The notes under the pieces were generated by a model. That model saw only the letters and a list, made by a program, of their open reading frames with translations. It was not told the DNA's origin and searched no databases. From positions 693,643 to 747,755 of the forward strand of contig NZ_LN831278.1 in NCBI RefSeq assembly GCF_900069005.2: 54,113 bases of DNA, given 5' to 3'. Shown piece by piece: positions 27,410 to 36,459 of the stretch (position 1 is the stretch's first letter; the number at the start of each line of letters is the position of its first letter). The position numbers and the translations under genes are program-made. This stretch comes from Paenibacillus sp. GM2. Its GTDB lineage: Bacteria; Bacillota; Bacilli; Paenibacillales; Paenibacillaceae.

Positions 27410-29218
27410 TTGAAATATAGACTAAATAATCCATTAAATCGAATGAATGTAAAGCAGCAGTTATTCCTGTTATTCCTCATTATCATTATTCCACTATTAA
27501 TTTTGAATGCTTACGGTAATTACAAGGCTGATCAAATCTTGAAGCGTCATGTTACCAACGCCTATATCGAGCTGAATAAGCAAAATTTCCGACTGATTAA
27601 TCGAGACATTGAAGCAGTGAACAAGGTGACTTCAACGGTATTTCAGAACTCTCTATTGCAGCAATTGAATCCGCTTTCTACCGATGAAACAATACTGCAA
27701 AGGGTGAAAAATTACGAAAAACTAGAAAATTTACTGACCACGTATTCGCAAGAGACAGATGAGCGGGAGCCAGTCTATTACTCGCTCTATGTGTATGATC
27801 CAGAGAACACTTACTTTTTTGCGCCCTTCTATCCAGGGCCGAAAAAATCGGGAGTCTATTTTTTCTCGGACGACGAGAAGCCGGACTGGTTCGATGAGGC
27901 TGTCGACAAGAAAGGAAAAGGGTATTTGCGGCTGATCGATCATTTGTCGCCGCCTTCCAAGGGCCAAGGCGATCAAAGAACGCTTGCTTATATCCGGGCA
28001 ATCAACAATATCTATAGAAATGGCACGATTGGGGTTTTGGTGGTTACAAATCTGGACGCTCGGGTTCAGGAATCGCTGCAGACCGTATCGCTGCCGGAGG
28101 GAGAGCTTTATTTTACAAATTGGAGCAACCGCGTTCTGAGCGCTCAGAGCAATGAACACGAGGACGTGCTGGAGCTTCCGCCGGAGGTTGCGGATATGGG
28201 CATAACCAGCGGCGTGAAGGATGTCATTACCAGCGATTATATTTACGTCGTTAATTATAACCATGTATTGCAGCAGAAGCTGGTCTATAAAGTTCCAGTA
28301 CAAGCGCTTTTGCATCAGCAGAAGGAGATCAAGCAGGTAATCCAGCTGATCTCGATCGTCTTTTTTGCCGGAAGCCTGATCTTCATGCTCTATTTCTGGC
28401 GATCCCTGATGATGCCCATTCAGAAGCTGGTTTACTTCGTCAGACGTTATGAACCGGGGAATATCGTTCCGGAGACCCCAAGCAGGGAGAAAAAGGACGA
28501 GATCAGCGTACTGATGCATAGCATTTACGATATGGCGCGGCGGTTAAATGCGCTGGTTCATTATAAATACACGATGGATCTGAAGCAGAAGGAATCCCAG
28601 CTGCAGATTCTGTATCAGCAGATTAATCCGCATTTGCTCTACAATACGCTGGAGAGTATCTATTGGAAAAGTACAATGGAAGGGAATACCGCCTCTGCCG
28701 AAATGATCAAAGAGTTGTCCAAGCTGATGAAGATCAGCCTTAGCCGGGGGCGGGAGTTGATTACGCTTGGGGAGGAACTTGAGCATGCTTCTGCCTATAT
28801 CAAATTACAGCAGCATAGATATGATTATCAGTTCCGGGTCTTGATCGATATTCCCGAGGAGCTTCTGCCGATCTCCATTCCGAAAATCACGCTGCAGCCT
28901 TTAATCGAAAATTCCATTATTCATGGTGTGAAGCATATGGGGGAGGACGGCGAGATTGTGATTCGTGCTGCCTCGGATGAGGAAAATCTATTTATATTCA
29001 TAGAAGATAACGGGTACAAGCCGGTAGATTGCGAGCTGATTAATCGACTGCTTGACGAGGAGAATCCGGACCCGACGTTTGGCTATGGAATACGCAATAT
29101 CCACCAGCGAATCAGATTGCATTTTGGAGTCCATTATGGGCTTCAATATTCGAGGCGTGAGGATGGCGGGACCCGGGTTATGTTAAAGCTTCCAAAGTCC
29201 GTGCGAGAACAGCCATAA
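27410..29218 (+). CDS. YesM-type sensor histidine kinase
   Basis: 602 residues. A transmembrane helix at about 17-35, an extracellular sensor region to about 300, a second helix at 306-326, then HAMP, histidine kinase and ATPase domains. The phosphorylated residue is His408 in YQQINPHLLYNTLESIYW. The ATP N-box is LQPLIENSIIHGVKH and G2 is FGYGIRNIHQRI. The G1 box reads EDNGYKP rather than DNGxG, an unusual change in this family. The start codon is TTG with AGGGGGG 8 bases upstream; ATG at 27446 has no SD. Partner is the AraC-type regulator 279 bases on. Confidence 0.9.
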   Translation: MKYRLNNPLNRMNVKQQLFLLFLIIIIPLLILNAYGNYKADQILKRHVTNAYIELNKQNFRLINRDIEAVNKVTSTVFQNSLLQQLNPLSTDETILQRVKNYEKLENLLTTYSQETDEREPVYYSLYVYDPENTYFFAPFYPGPKKSGVYFFSDDEKPDWFDEAVDKKGKGYLRLIDHLSPPSKGQGDQRTLAYIRAINNIYRNGTIGVLVVTNLDARVQESLQTVSLPEGELYFTNWSNRVLSAQSNEHEDVLELPPEVADMGITSGVKDVITSDYIYVVNYNHVLQQKLVYKVPVQALLHQQKEIKQVIQLISIVFFAGSLIFMLYFWRSLMMPIQKLVYFVRRYEPGNIVPETPSREKKDEISVLMHSIYDMARRLNALVHYKYTMDLKQKESQLQILYQQINPHLLYNTLESIYWKSTMEGNTASAEMIKELSKLMKISLSRGRELITLGEELEHASAYIKLQQHRYDYQFRVLIDIPEELLPISIPKITLQPLIENSIIHGVKHMGEDGEIVIRAASDEENLFIFIEDNGYKPVDCELINRLLDEENPDPTFGYGIRNIHQRIRLHFGVHYGLQYSRREDGGTRVMLKLPKSVREQP

Positions 29219-29232
29219 CATGAGGCGTTAAT

Positions 29233-29420
29233 ATTCAAAAAGTTCGGGGTATTCGGCACCGGAGTCTATGCTTCTGAAGTACGTTTTTTTTCAAAAGGCT
29301 TAGTTGAATGAAGCTAGGGCGTGAGGAGCGGAGTGTACGTAGTTTGTACGTGAGCACCTGAGATATTCCCTTAGCAGGGAACATAACTTCGTAAGCATCC
29401 GCTTGGGCCCGGATAAATTC
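29233..29420 (+). repeat. Dispersed repeat copy C2, between kinase and regulator
   Basis: Starts ATTCAAAAAGTTCGGGG, then GGCACCGGAG, TATGCTTCTGAAGTACG, a T-run, GTTGAATGAAGCTAGGG and a tail GCGTGAGGAGCGGAGTGT with a near-palindromic GTACGTAGTTTGTACGTGAG. It is the longest copy in the window and fills the gap between two genes that are normally next to each other. Confidence 0.65.
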
Positions 29421-29497
29421 AAGATTCGATGTCGATAACGCTTCCTGATTAACTTCGCGATCCAAAGTGAACTCAAAAAGCACAGGGGGAGAAGAGA

Positions 29498-30817
29498 ATG
29501 TACAAAATACTGGTCGTTGACGATGAACCATTAATCTGCAAAGGGCTGGCTGGGCTTCTGAACGGCTCCGGCATTGATATTGGGGCGGTGTACACTGCCT
29601 ATAGCGGACATGAAGCTCTCGATTATATTCGTATGGAGGAGATCGATCTGCTTGTGACTGATATCCAGATGGGAGAGATGAGCGGGATCGAATTGATGCA
29701 GCAAGCCAAAATGGTTAAGCCATGGGTGCAGACGATTATTATCTCTGCGCACGAGACGTTTCAGTATGCGCAGATGGCGCTGCGACTCGGGGCCAAGGAT
29801 TATTTGATCAAACCGCTGAATAGTGAAAATTTCCTGGATTCCGTCCGCAATGCCCTGCTGAAAATGGAGCGGCCTGTTGTGCAAATCGATGAGTTTTTAT
29901 CTGCGGATACGGATCATTTTCGAATGGAGGAATTTCGCCCGGAGAAGAACGAGCTTCTGCAACGTTTGTTGAACGGAACGGTGTCTCAGCAGGAGGATAT
30001 TGAGGATATTTTGGCGGAGTCAAGCTTGCTGGGGCCTTATTTTTCTGTGATAAGAATGAAGCTTGATATTCCGCGAGAGGGTGAGGCTTTCTATTCGGAG
30101 AGGGACATCCGTCTATTACACTATGCCGCGCGGAACGTGGCCGAGGAGCTGCTACATAAAGAAGAGAAAATATTGACCTGCTATTCCGATGAGCAAGATA
30201 TCTGCATTCTGCTGCAGTGGAACGAGACAGAGTATGAAGAGCTGGATATAAATAAAATCAATCATCTGGAGATGATCGGACGAAGTTTGCATCATCATGT
30301 GCAGAAGTACTTAAATATTCCGGCCATTATCGGAATTAGCCAGATTTTAAAAGGGGCTGAATTTCTGCCTGTGCTGGATCGTCAAGCGGATAAGGCGATT
30401 GTGTGGGGCGGGAAGCATGGGGATTACCATGTGTTCTATTACGGAGACTTCAATTGGAGCAATTATGCCCAGGACCCGACGGCCGAGGAACTAACGACAC
30501 AGAATAACCGGATTGTCGACAGCGCCAAGCAATATATCGAAGATCATTACCGACAGAAAGGCTTGACGATTCACGAGGTCGCGAAGAAGAATCATGTCAG
30601 CCCTAATTATCTTAGCTTCCTGTTCAAGAAGAACACCGGATACAATCTGTGGGAGTATGTGATCAAACTGAGGATGGAAGAGAGCAAGTCGCTGTTGCTC
30701 AATACGGATCTACGTCGTTATGAAATTGCTGAGCGCGTTGGTTACGAATCTCCCGAACATTTCAGTAAAATTTTCAAGAAGTATTTCGGTCTTAGTCCCA
30801 GTGAGCTGAAGAAGTAA
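29498..30817 (+). CDS. YesN-type response regulator with AraC domain
   Basis: 439 residues. Receiver domain at 1-120 with acidic pair in VVDDEP, phosphorylation site Asp55 (LLVTDIQMGEMSG), and Lys in AKDYLIKPL. A 200-residue middle region of unknown fold follows. The C-terminal 100 residues are an AraC-type double helix-turn-helix (HEVAKKNHVSPNYLSFLFKKNTGYNLWEYVIKLRMEESKSLL, then YEIAERVGYESPEHFSKIFKKYFGLSPSELKK). It should activate the transport and perhaps the phosphorylase genes when phosphorylated by the upstream kinase. AGGGGGA lies 7 bases before the ATG. Confidence 0.93.
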   Translation: MYKILVVDDEPLICKGLAGLLNGSGIDIGAVYTAYSGHEALDYIRMEEIDLLVTDIQMGEMSGIELMQQAKMVKPWVQTIIISAHETFQYAQMALRLGAKDYLIKPLNSENFLDSVRNALLKMERPVVQIDEFLSADTDHFRMEEFRPEKNELLQRLLNGTVSQQEDIEDILAESSLLGPYFSVIRMKLDIPREGEAFYSERDIRLLHYAARNVAEELLHKEEKILTCYSDEQDICILLQWNETEYEELDINKINHLEMIGRSLHHHVQKYLNIPAIIGISQILKGAEFLPVLDRQADKAIVWGGKHGDYHVFYYGDFNWSNYAQDPTAEELTTQNNRIVDSAKQYIEDHYRQKGLTIHEVAKKNHVSPNYLSFLFKKNTGYNLWEYVIKLRMEESKSLLLNTDLRRYEIAERVGYESPEHFSKIFKKYFGLSPSELKK

Positions 30818-30911
30818 GAACAGCTATACTTCGCATAGTATTACACCTGTTCCGGAGCCCCATGATTTTCTAAAATGAAAGCTGGACACTAAAGAGAAAT
30901 GAGGGAAACTC

Positions 30912-31844
30912 ATGGAGGAATCGGTGGTTTCACCAGGAAACATGGTCAAGGGGCCTCAGAAAGAGCTCAAAAAAGTACGAAGAACATCAAACTGGAAAAA
31001 GTACATGTGGGGGTATCTTTTTCTCGTTCCGGCTATCGTCATTTTTATCGTCTTTCTATGGGTTCCAATTATTAAAGGGATCGTCTATAGCTTCTACAAC
31101 GTCGATTTCGTAAAGGGCAACTCTTTTGTCGGATTTGATAACTATGCCAAAATATTCCACAACCCTGATTTATGGCTTTCCGTTAAAAATACATTGTATT
31201 TTATGTTCCTTACGTTAGTCATCGGATTCTGGGTGCCGATCGTGGCGGCGATATCTATATCGGAGCTGAAGTTCTTTCAGGGCTTTGCCCGCATAGCCGC
31301 CTACTTGCCCTTCGTCGTTCCTGGCGTGGTGCTCTATGGCATGTGGAGATGGATGTACGATCCGGTTGGGCCGATTAACGCCTTGCTTGGCTTGTTCGGC
31401 GTTGAGCCGATCTCGTTCATATCCGACGGGCGTTTCTCGATGATCTCGATCGTCTTCATGGAGACGTGGCAGCAGTTCGGCTCGGCGATGCTGATCTATC
31501 TGGCCGGGGTACTGAGTATCCCGCGGGACTGGTATGAAGCGGCGGAAATCGACGGTGCCGGAGTGTGGAGCCGGATTAAATATATTACTCTTCCATCGAT
31601 GCGCAGCTTGATTGTTCTGATGCTCATCCTGCAGGTCATCGGTACATCACAGGCTTACCAATCTCAATTGGCCTTGCTGGATGGCGGCCCGAACAAGGCT
31701 ACGTTGACCTATGCGCTCTTTACAGTGAAATATGCATTTACTCAGTTGGACTATGGAGCGGGTACAGCGCTGGGCGTACTGATGTTTATCGTCTTGGGTA
31801 TCCTTGGCGTCATTCAATTCAAGATGAACAGGGAGGATTACTAA
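30912..31844 (+). CDS. ABC sugar permease, MalF/UgpA type
   Basis: 310 residues with six transmembrane helices after a charged 30-residue head. The EAA loop that contacts the ATPase reads YEAAEIDGAGVWSRIKYITLPSM. It forms half of the membrane channel for sugar import. GAGGGA precedes the ATG by 6 bases, and the gene begins 94 bases after the regulator. The next gene starts one base after this stop codon, so the two permeases are translated together. Confidence 0.92.
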   Translation: MEESVVSPGNMVKGPQKELKKVRRTSNWKKYMWGYLFLVPAIVIFIVFLWVPIIKGIVYSFYNVDFVKGNSFVGFDNYAKIFHNPDLWLSVKNTLYFMFLTLVIGFWVPIVAAISISELKFFQGFARIAAYLPFVVPGVVLYGMWRWMYDPVGPINALLGLFGVEPISFISDGRFSMISIVFMETWQQFGSAMLIYLAGVLSIPRDWYEAAEIDGAGVWSRIKYITLPSMRSLIVLMLILQVIGTSQAYQSQLALLDGGPNKATLTYALFTVKYAFTQLDYGAGTALGVLMFIVLGILGVIQFKMNREDY

Positions 31845-31845
31845 T

Positions 31846-32709
31846 ATGGAAAGAGGCATCCTGTCACCATCCGATTTGAAGAAGCCGGTGAATAAGATCG
31901 TCTATGGAATCATGGTTCTGGGTATTGCCATAATGGCTGTTACGATGCTATATCCCATCCTCATGACGATGTTTAACGGACTTAAGAGCAATCCTGAGAT
32001 CAATACCTTTCCACCGAAGTTCTTCCCGACAACCTGGCATTGGGAGAATTTCTCCAAAGCCTGGAACTATATTGCTTTACCGGTTTTTCTGAAGAATACG
32101 GTGTTTATTTTCCTCGGGAATCTGTTGATGACGATTCTGGTACTCGGTCTGGCAGCATTTAGTATATCGCGAATTCGCGTTCCGTATAGCCGGGTTATCT
32201 ATTTCTTTATCCTGCTTACCTTGTTCATACCTGCAACAAGCTATATGATTCCTAACTTCGTGAATCTGAAGCAGCTTGGACTGCTCAACTCTTATTGGGC
32301 TTTCTGGCTGCCTGCGGGAGCAAATGCTTACTACTTCCTGCTGATGAAGAATTTCTTTGATGGCATTCACCCGGAAATCTTTGAAGCGGCGCGGATTGAC
32401 GGTGCTTCGGAGCTGACGAGCTATCTGCGAATAGCTATTCCGCTGTCCGTCCCGATCTTTGCCACATTATCGATTTTCATTTTCTCCACTGCCTGGAACG
32501 ATTGGTTCTGGCCATCGCTCGTTATGCATACGGAGGACAAATATACCTTGGCTACTGCAATATATAAATACGTCATTAATGCGCGGAGCTTGGACAGCAG
32601 CATCAAGTTCTCGATTCTGTTCATGGTTATGATTCCGCCGATCTTCGTGTTTTTGGGATTCCAGAAGTTCATTGTGCGCAGCGTCAGCCTGACCGCCGTC
32701 AAAGGGTAA
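31846..32709 (+). CDS. ABC sugar permease, MalG/UgpE type
   Basis: 287 residues, six transmembrane helices. The EAA loop is FEAARIDGASELTSYLRIAIPLS. It pairs with the permease before it. The C-terminus ends FIVRSVSLTAVKG, as is usual for carbohydrate-uptake permeases of the CUT1 group. The locus has no ATPase gene, so a shared ATPase such as the MsmK/MsmX type is expected elsewhere. It ends 136 bases before the binding-protein gene. Confidence 0.92.
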   Translation: MERGILSPSDLKKPVNKIVYGIMVLGIAIMAVTMLYPILMTMFNGLKSNPEINTFPPKFFPTTWHWENFSKAWNYIALPVFLKNTVFIFLGNLLMTILVLGLAAFSISRIRVPYSRVIYFFILLTLFIPATSYMIPNFVNLKQLGLLNSYWAFWLPAGANAYYFLLMKNFFDGIHPEIFEAARIDGASELTSYLRIAIPLSVPIFATLSIFIFSTAWNDWFWPSLVMHTEDKYTLATAIYKYVINARSLDSSIKFSILFMVMIPPIFVFLGFQKFIVRSVSLTAVKG

Positions 32710-32718
32710 GCAGAGTGG

Positions 32719-32732
32719 AGATAGCGTTTACA
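32719..32732 (-). promoter_or_regulatory. cre site ahead of sugar-binding lipoprotein gene
   Basis: On the minus strand TGTAAACGCTATCT matches the CcpA consensus TGWAARCGYTWNCW at every position. It is 114 bases before the binding-protein start codon, so glucose repression of that gene, which often needs more transcript than the permeases, is plausible. Confidence 0.65.
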
Positions 32733-32845
32733 TTTAGCGTAGTGCTGCACATGATCGCCATATGAATACACATCGTCCTTACACCGGGAATCTTCTAATA
32801 TAAAAATGTAGCAGTTGACAACAATTATGGAAAAGGGGAGTTTCA

Positions 32846-34297
32846 ATGCGCAAGTTCTCAGCAGTACTGATGTGCCTAATGCTGCTAGGTTCACTGCTCG
32901 CAGCGTGCGGCGGAAAGAACAATGCAAGCGATCAGGCTAATAACGGAGGAGCAAATACTCCAAGCAATACCGGCGGTACTAACACAGCGACGGATGAGCC
33001 GAAGGATGACATTACACAGAGGAAAGTGACGCTGAAAATCCATTATCCGCTGCCGGATGAAACGACGCTTCGTGCGCAAGAAGATGACAAGATCGCCCGC
33101 TTCCAAGCGATGTATCCGAATGTCACAATCATTAAGGATGACTGGCAATACGATATTAATGAAATCGGCGTAAAAATGGCTTCCAACGAAGCCCCAACCT
33201 TCTACAACACTTGGGCTACAGAAGCGAACTTCCTGGTAGAACGAGGCTGGGTCGCTGATATTACGGATCTTTGGAACAGTTGGGAGTATAAAGACGAGAT
33301 TAACCCTGTTATACAAAATCAGTTCATCGTGGATGGCAAGGTATTTGGTATAACACAAAACGGTTATATTACCTCTACTGTAGTGAACAAAAAGATTCTG
33401 GACGATAAAGGAGTTTCCATTCCTGCCCTCGACTGGACCTGGGATGATATGTACAATACAGCCAAAGCGGTTGCTGATCCGAAAAAAGGGATCTCAGGCA
33501 TTGCCCCAATGGGCAAAGGCAACGAAGCCGGATGGAACTGGACGAACTTCTTGTTCGAGGCCGGCGGGGATATTGAGAATAATGTAGATGGCAAAGTAAC
33601 GGCTGTATTTAACAGCGATGCAGGCATCAAAGCCCTCGATTTCTATAAGAAGCTGAGATGGGAAGCAAATGCAATTCCGCAGGACTGGGCTCTCGGCTGG
33701 GGCGATGCCGTAAGCTCGTTCCAACAAGGACGTACAGGAATGGTTATTGCGGGCGCATTTGACGTCGTTCAAGCTGCTTTGAATGAAGGTGGCATGAAGC
33801 CTGAGGATGTGCTCGTCTATCCGATGCCGGCTGCTGAAGCTGGCGGCAAGCACTACGGAATTTTAGGCGGCAACTATCTGGTTATTAACCCGAACGCAAC
33901 CAAGGATGAGCAAGAGATGGCTTTCCGCTATATTACTTTTGATTATTTCTCAGAGGGCTCTTTGAAGGCGGTTGAAGATACGATTAATGCTCGCAAGGCA
34001 GAAGGTAAGTATTATGTTCCTACGCCACTTGAGTACTTCAAGGAAGATTCCGAGTATGCAGGCAAGATCCAAGCGATTTATGACAAGTACGACAACGTAT
34101 ATAAATACGATCCAAACCTGTTCTCCTTGCTGGAAGGCAAACCGGAAGCTCAATTCGGCACACAGGACTATTATGCAACGATGTCCAATGTAGTCCAGGA
34201 ATCATTCTCGAAGAAGGATACGGATTCGAAGAAACAGCTTGATGTAGCTGCACAATTCGTGCAGGAGAATTACTTTGATAAAATTGAAGCGAAATAA
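32846..34297 (+). CDS. Sugar-binding lipoprotein of ABC transporter
   Basis: 483 residues. The signal peptide ends in a lipobox LLAACGG, giving a lipid-anchored Cys at 21, followed by a disordered Asn/Gly/Thr-rich linker and a type-1 extracellular solute-binding domain (RKVTLKIHYPLPDE, GKVFGITQNGYIT, GRTGMVIAGAFDV, GILGGNYLVINPNA). It catches the sugar outside the cell and passes it to the two permeases. AAAAGGGGAG lies before the ATG. The gene comes after the permeases, not before them, and has its own cre site in the gap. Ligand unknown, most likely a glucose disaccharide or oligomer given the phosphorylases. Confidence 0.92.
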   Translation: MRKFSAVLMCLMLLGSLLAACGGKNNASDQANNGGANTPSNTGGTNTATDEPKDDITQRKVTLKIHYPLPDETTLRAQEDDKIARFQAMYPNVTIIKDDWQYDINEIGVKMASNEAPTFYNTWATEANFLVERGWVADITDLWNSWEYKDEINPVIQNQFIVDGKVFGITQNGYITSTVVNKKILDDKGVSIPALDWTWDDMYNTAKAVADPKKGISGIAPMGKGNEAGWNWTNFLFEAGGDIENNVDGKVTAVFNSDAGIKALDFYKKLRWEANAIPQDWALGWGDAVSSFQQGRTGMVIAGAFDVVQAALNEGGMKPEDVLVYPMPAAEAGGKHYGILGGNYLVINPNATKDEQEMAFRYITFDYFSEGSLKAVEDTINARKAEGKYYVPTPLEYFKEDSEYAGKIQAIYDKYDNVYKYDPNLFSLLEGKPEAQFGTQDYYATMSNVVQESFSKKDTDSKKQLDVAAQFVQENYFDKIEAK

Positions 34298-34331
34298 TCA
34301 GATTAGTTAATAGTTACACAGCTGTGCAGTA

Positions 34332-34364
34332 AATGAGGCGTCCTTATTTGGGCGCCTCATTTTG
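34332..34364 (+). terminator. Terminator after sugar-binding lipoprotein gene
   Basis: AATGAGGCGTCC (34332-34343) pairs with GGGCGCCTCATT (34350-34361; one G-U) and four T follow. It ends the transport operon. Confidence 0.8.
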
Positions 34365-34435
34365 CTGTAATGACTGATGTCTTGACGCTGGGGGGAAGTT
34401 TGGTGAGTAGATGGACGAGGGTCCCGGTCATTTTC

Positions 34436-34618
34436 TAACGAAACGTCATATCGTTATTTGCTCAAAAACAAGCGTGTATAAAATTTAACGAAACATCATA
34501 TCGTTATTTGGGCTAATTCTGGGCTATGAGCAGTTATTTTTGCTAAATAGCGATACCCTGTTTCGTTATATTTTTTCAAGGCTCATTTGGGCCTGAATAG
34601 CGATACCACGTTTCGTTA
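34436..34618. repeat. Element B: four-unit inverted repeat, 183 bp
   Basis: Units at 34436-34459 and 34486-34509 (forward), 34545-34568 and 34595-34618 (inverted), separated by 26, 35 and 26 bases: exactly the geometry of element A. Unit sequence is TAACGAAAC-N5-ATCGYTATT. Spacer sequences differ from those of A, though CAAAA and GCTC blocks recur. Its right flank (GAGTGAGC) is the inverse complement of the left flank of A (GCTC-CACTC). Confidence 0.9.
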
Positions 34619-34649
34619 GAGTGAGCTGCAAATCCGCCGTGAGGCAAGG

Positions 34650-34676
34650 GGCGTCCACAGGGACGCCGATCTTTTT
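34650..34676 (+). terminator. Second hairpin with T-run after transport operon
   Basis: GGCGTCC-ACAG-GGACGCC followed by GATCTTTTT. Stem of 7 pairs. It is 370 bases after the last gene on this strand, so it may end a transcript that crosses element B. Confidence 0.6.
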
Positions 34677-34907
34677 GATAGAACGGGACTTCCGAAAATT
34701 ACAAGTAGAACCTACGAGCTGCTTCTTCAACGAATTGGCTACATTACTATAATCGGTAATCTTGATATTTTCGATTGAGATACTCTGGATACAGAAGTTA
34801 AAATGTCATCACTCCATCCTCGGATTCACTAGAATTTAATAAAAGAAGCTCAATATATTAGATTTTGCTGTTCCTATTACTTTTCTTTAGTTATTACCCC
34901 ACAAAAT

Positions 34908-34950
34908 AGCCCCCCGCAGTCCAAGGAAAATACCTGGGCCACAGGGGGCT
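34908..34950 (-). terminator. Terminator of aminomutase gene
   Basis: On the minus strand AGCCCCCTGTGGCC... pairs with ...GGGGGGCT and ATTTTG follows. It starts 18 bases after the stop codon. Confidence 0.75.
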
Positions 34951-34967
34951 TAAATGGATGTAATTTT

Positions 34968-36281
<1,314 letters not shown>

Positions 36282-36319
36282 GATGAGTAAACTTCCTTTC
36301 ACAGTAGGTAATGATAAGT

Positions 36320-36408
36320 GTTCAAAAAGTCCGGTTTAGAATCGCGGTCATTCATCCTGGAATGACTGCGATCGGCTTCTTATCAAAAGCGGACTTTTTA
36401 AACAACCT
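36320..36408 (-). repeat. Dispersed repeat D2, nested hairpin, likely LCP-gene terminator
   Basis: Outer arms GTTCAAAAAGTCCG (36320-36333) and CGGACTTTTTAAAC (36390-36403; one mismatch) enclose a second stem ATCGCGGTCATTC (36341-36353) with GAATGACTGCGAT (36360-36372). CAACCTC follows. The ends match those of 7439-7477. On the minus strand it is placed to end the LCP gene, just before hemL. Confidence 0.7.
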
Positions 36409-36459
36409 CTATTAGAACTTCCAGAGCATAGAATCCAGGTTTTGCCCGTCTCCTCAGGC

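Larger units (their letters stand above)
34298..34967. other. 670-base region with terminators and element B
   Basis: Holds the terminator of the binding-protein gene, element B, a second hairpin with T-run, an AT-rich stretch of about 230 bases with nothing I can name, and the terminator of the aminomutase gene. No coding region is visible. Confidence 0.7.
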
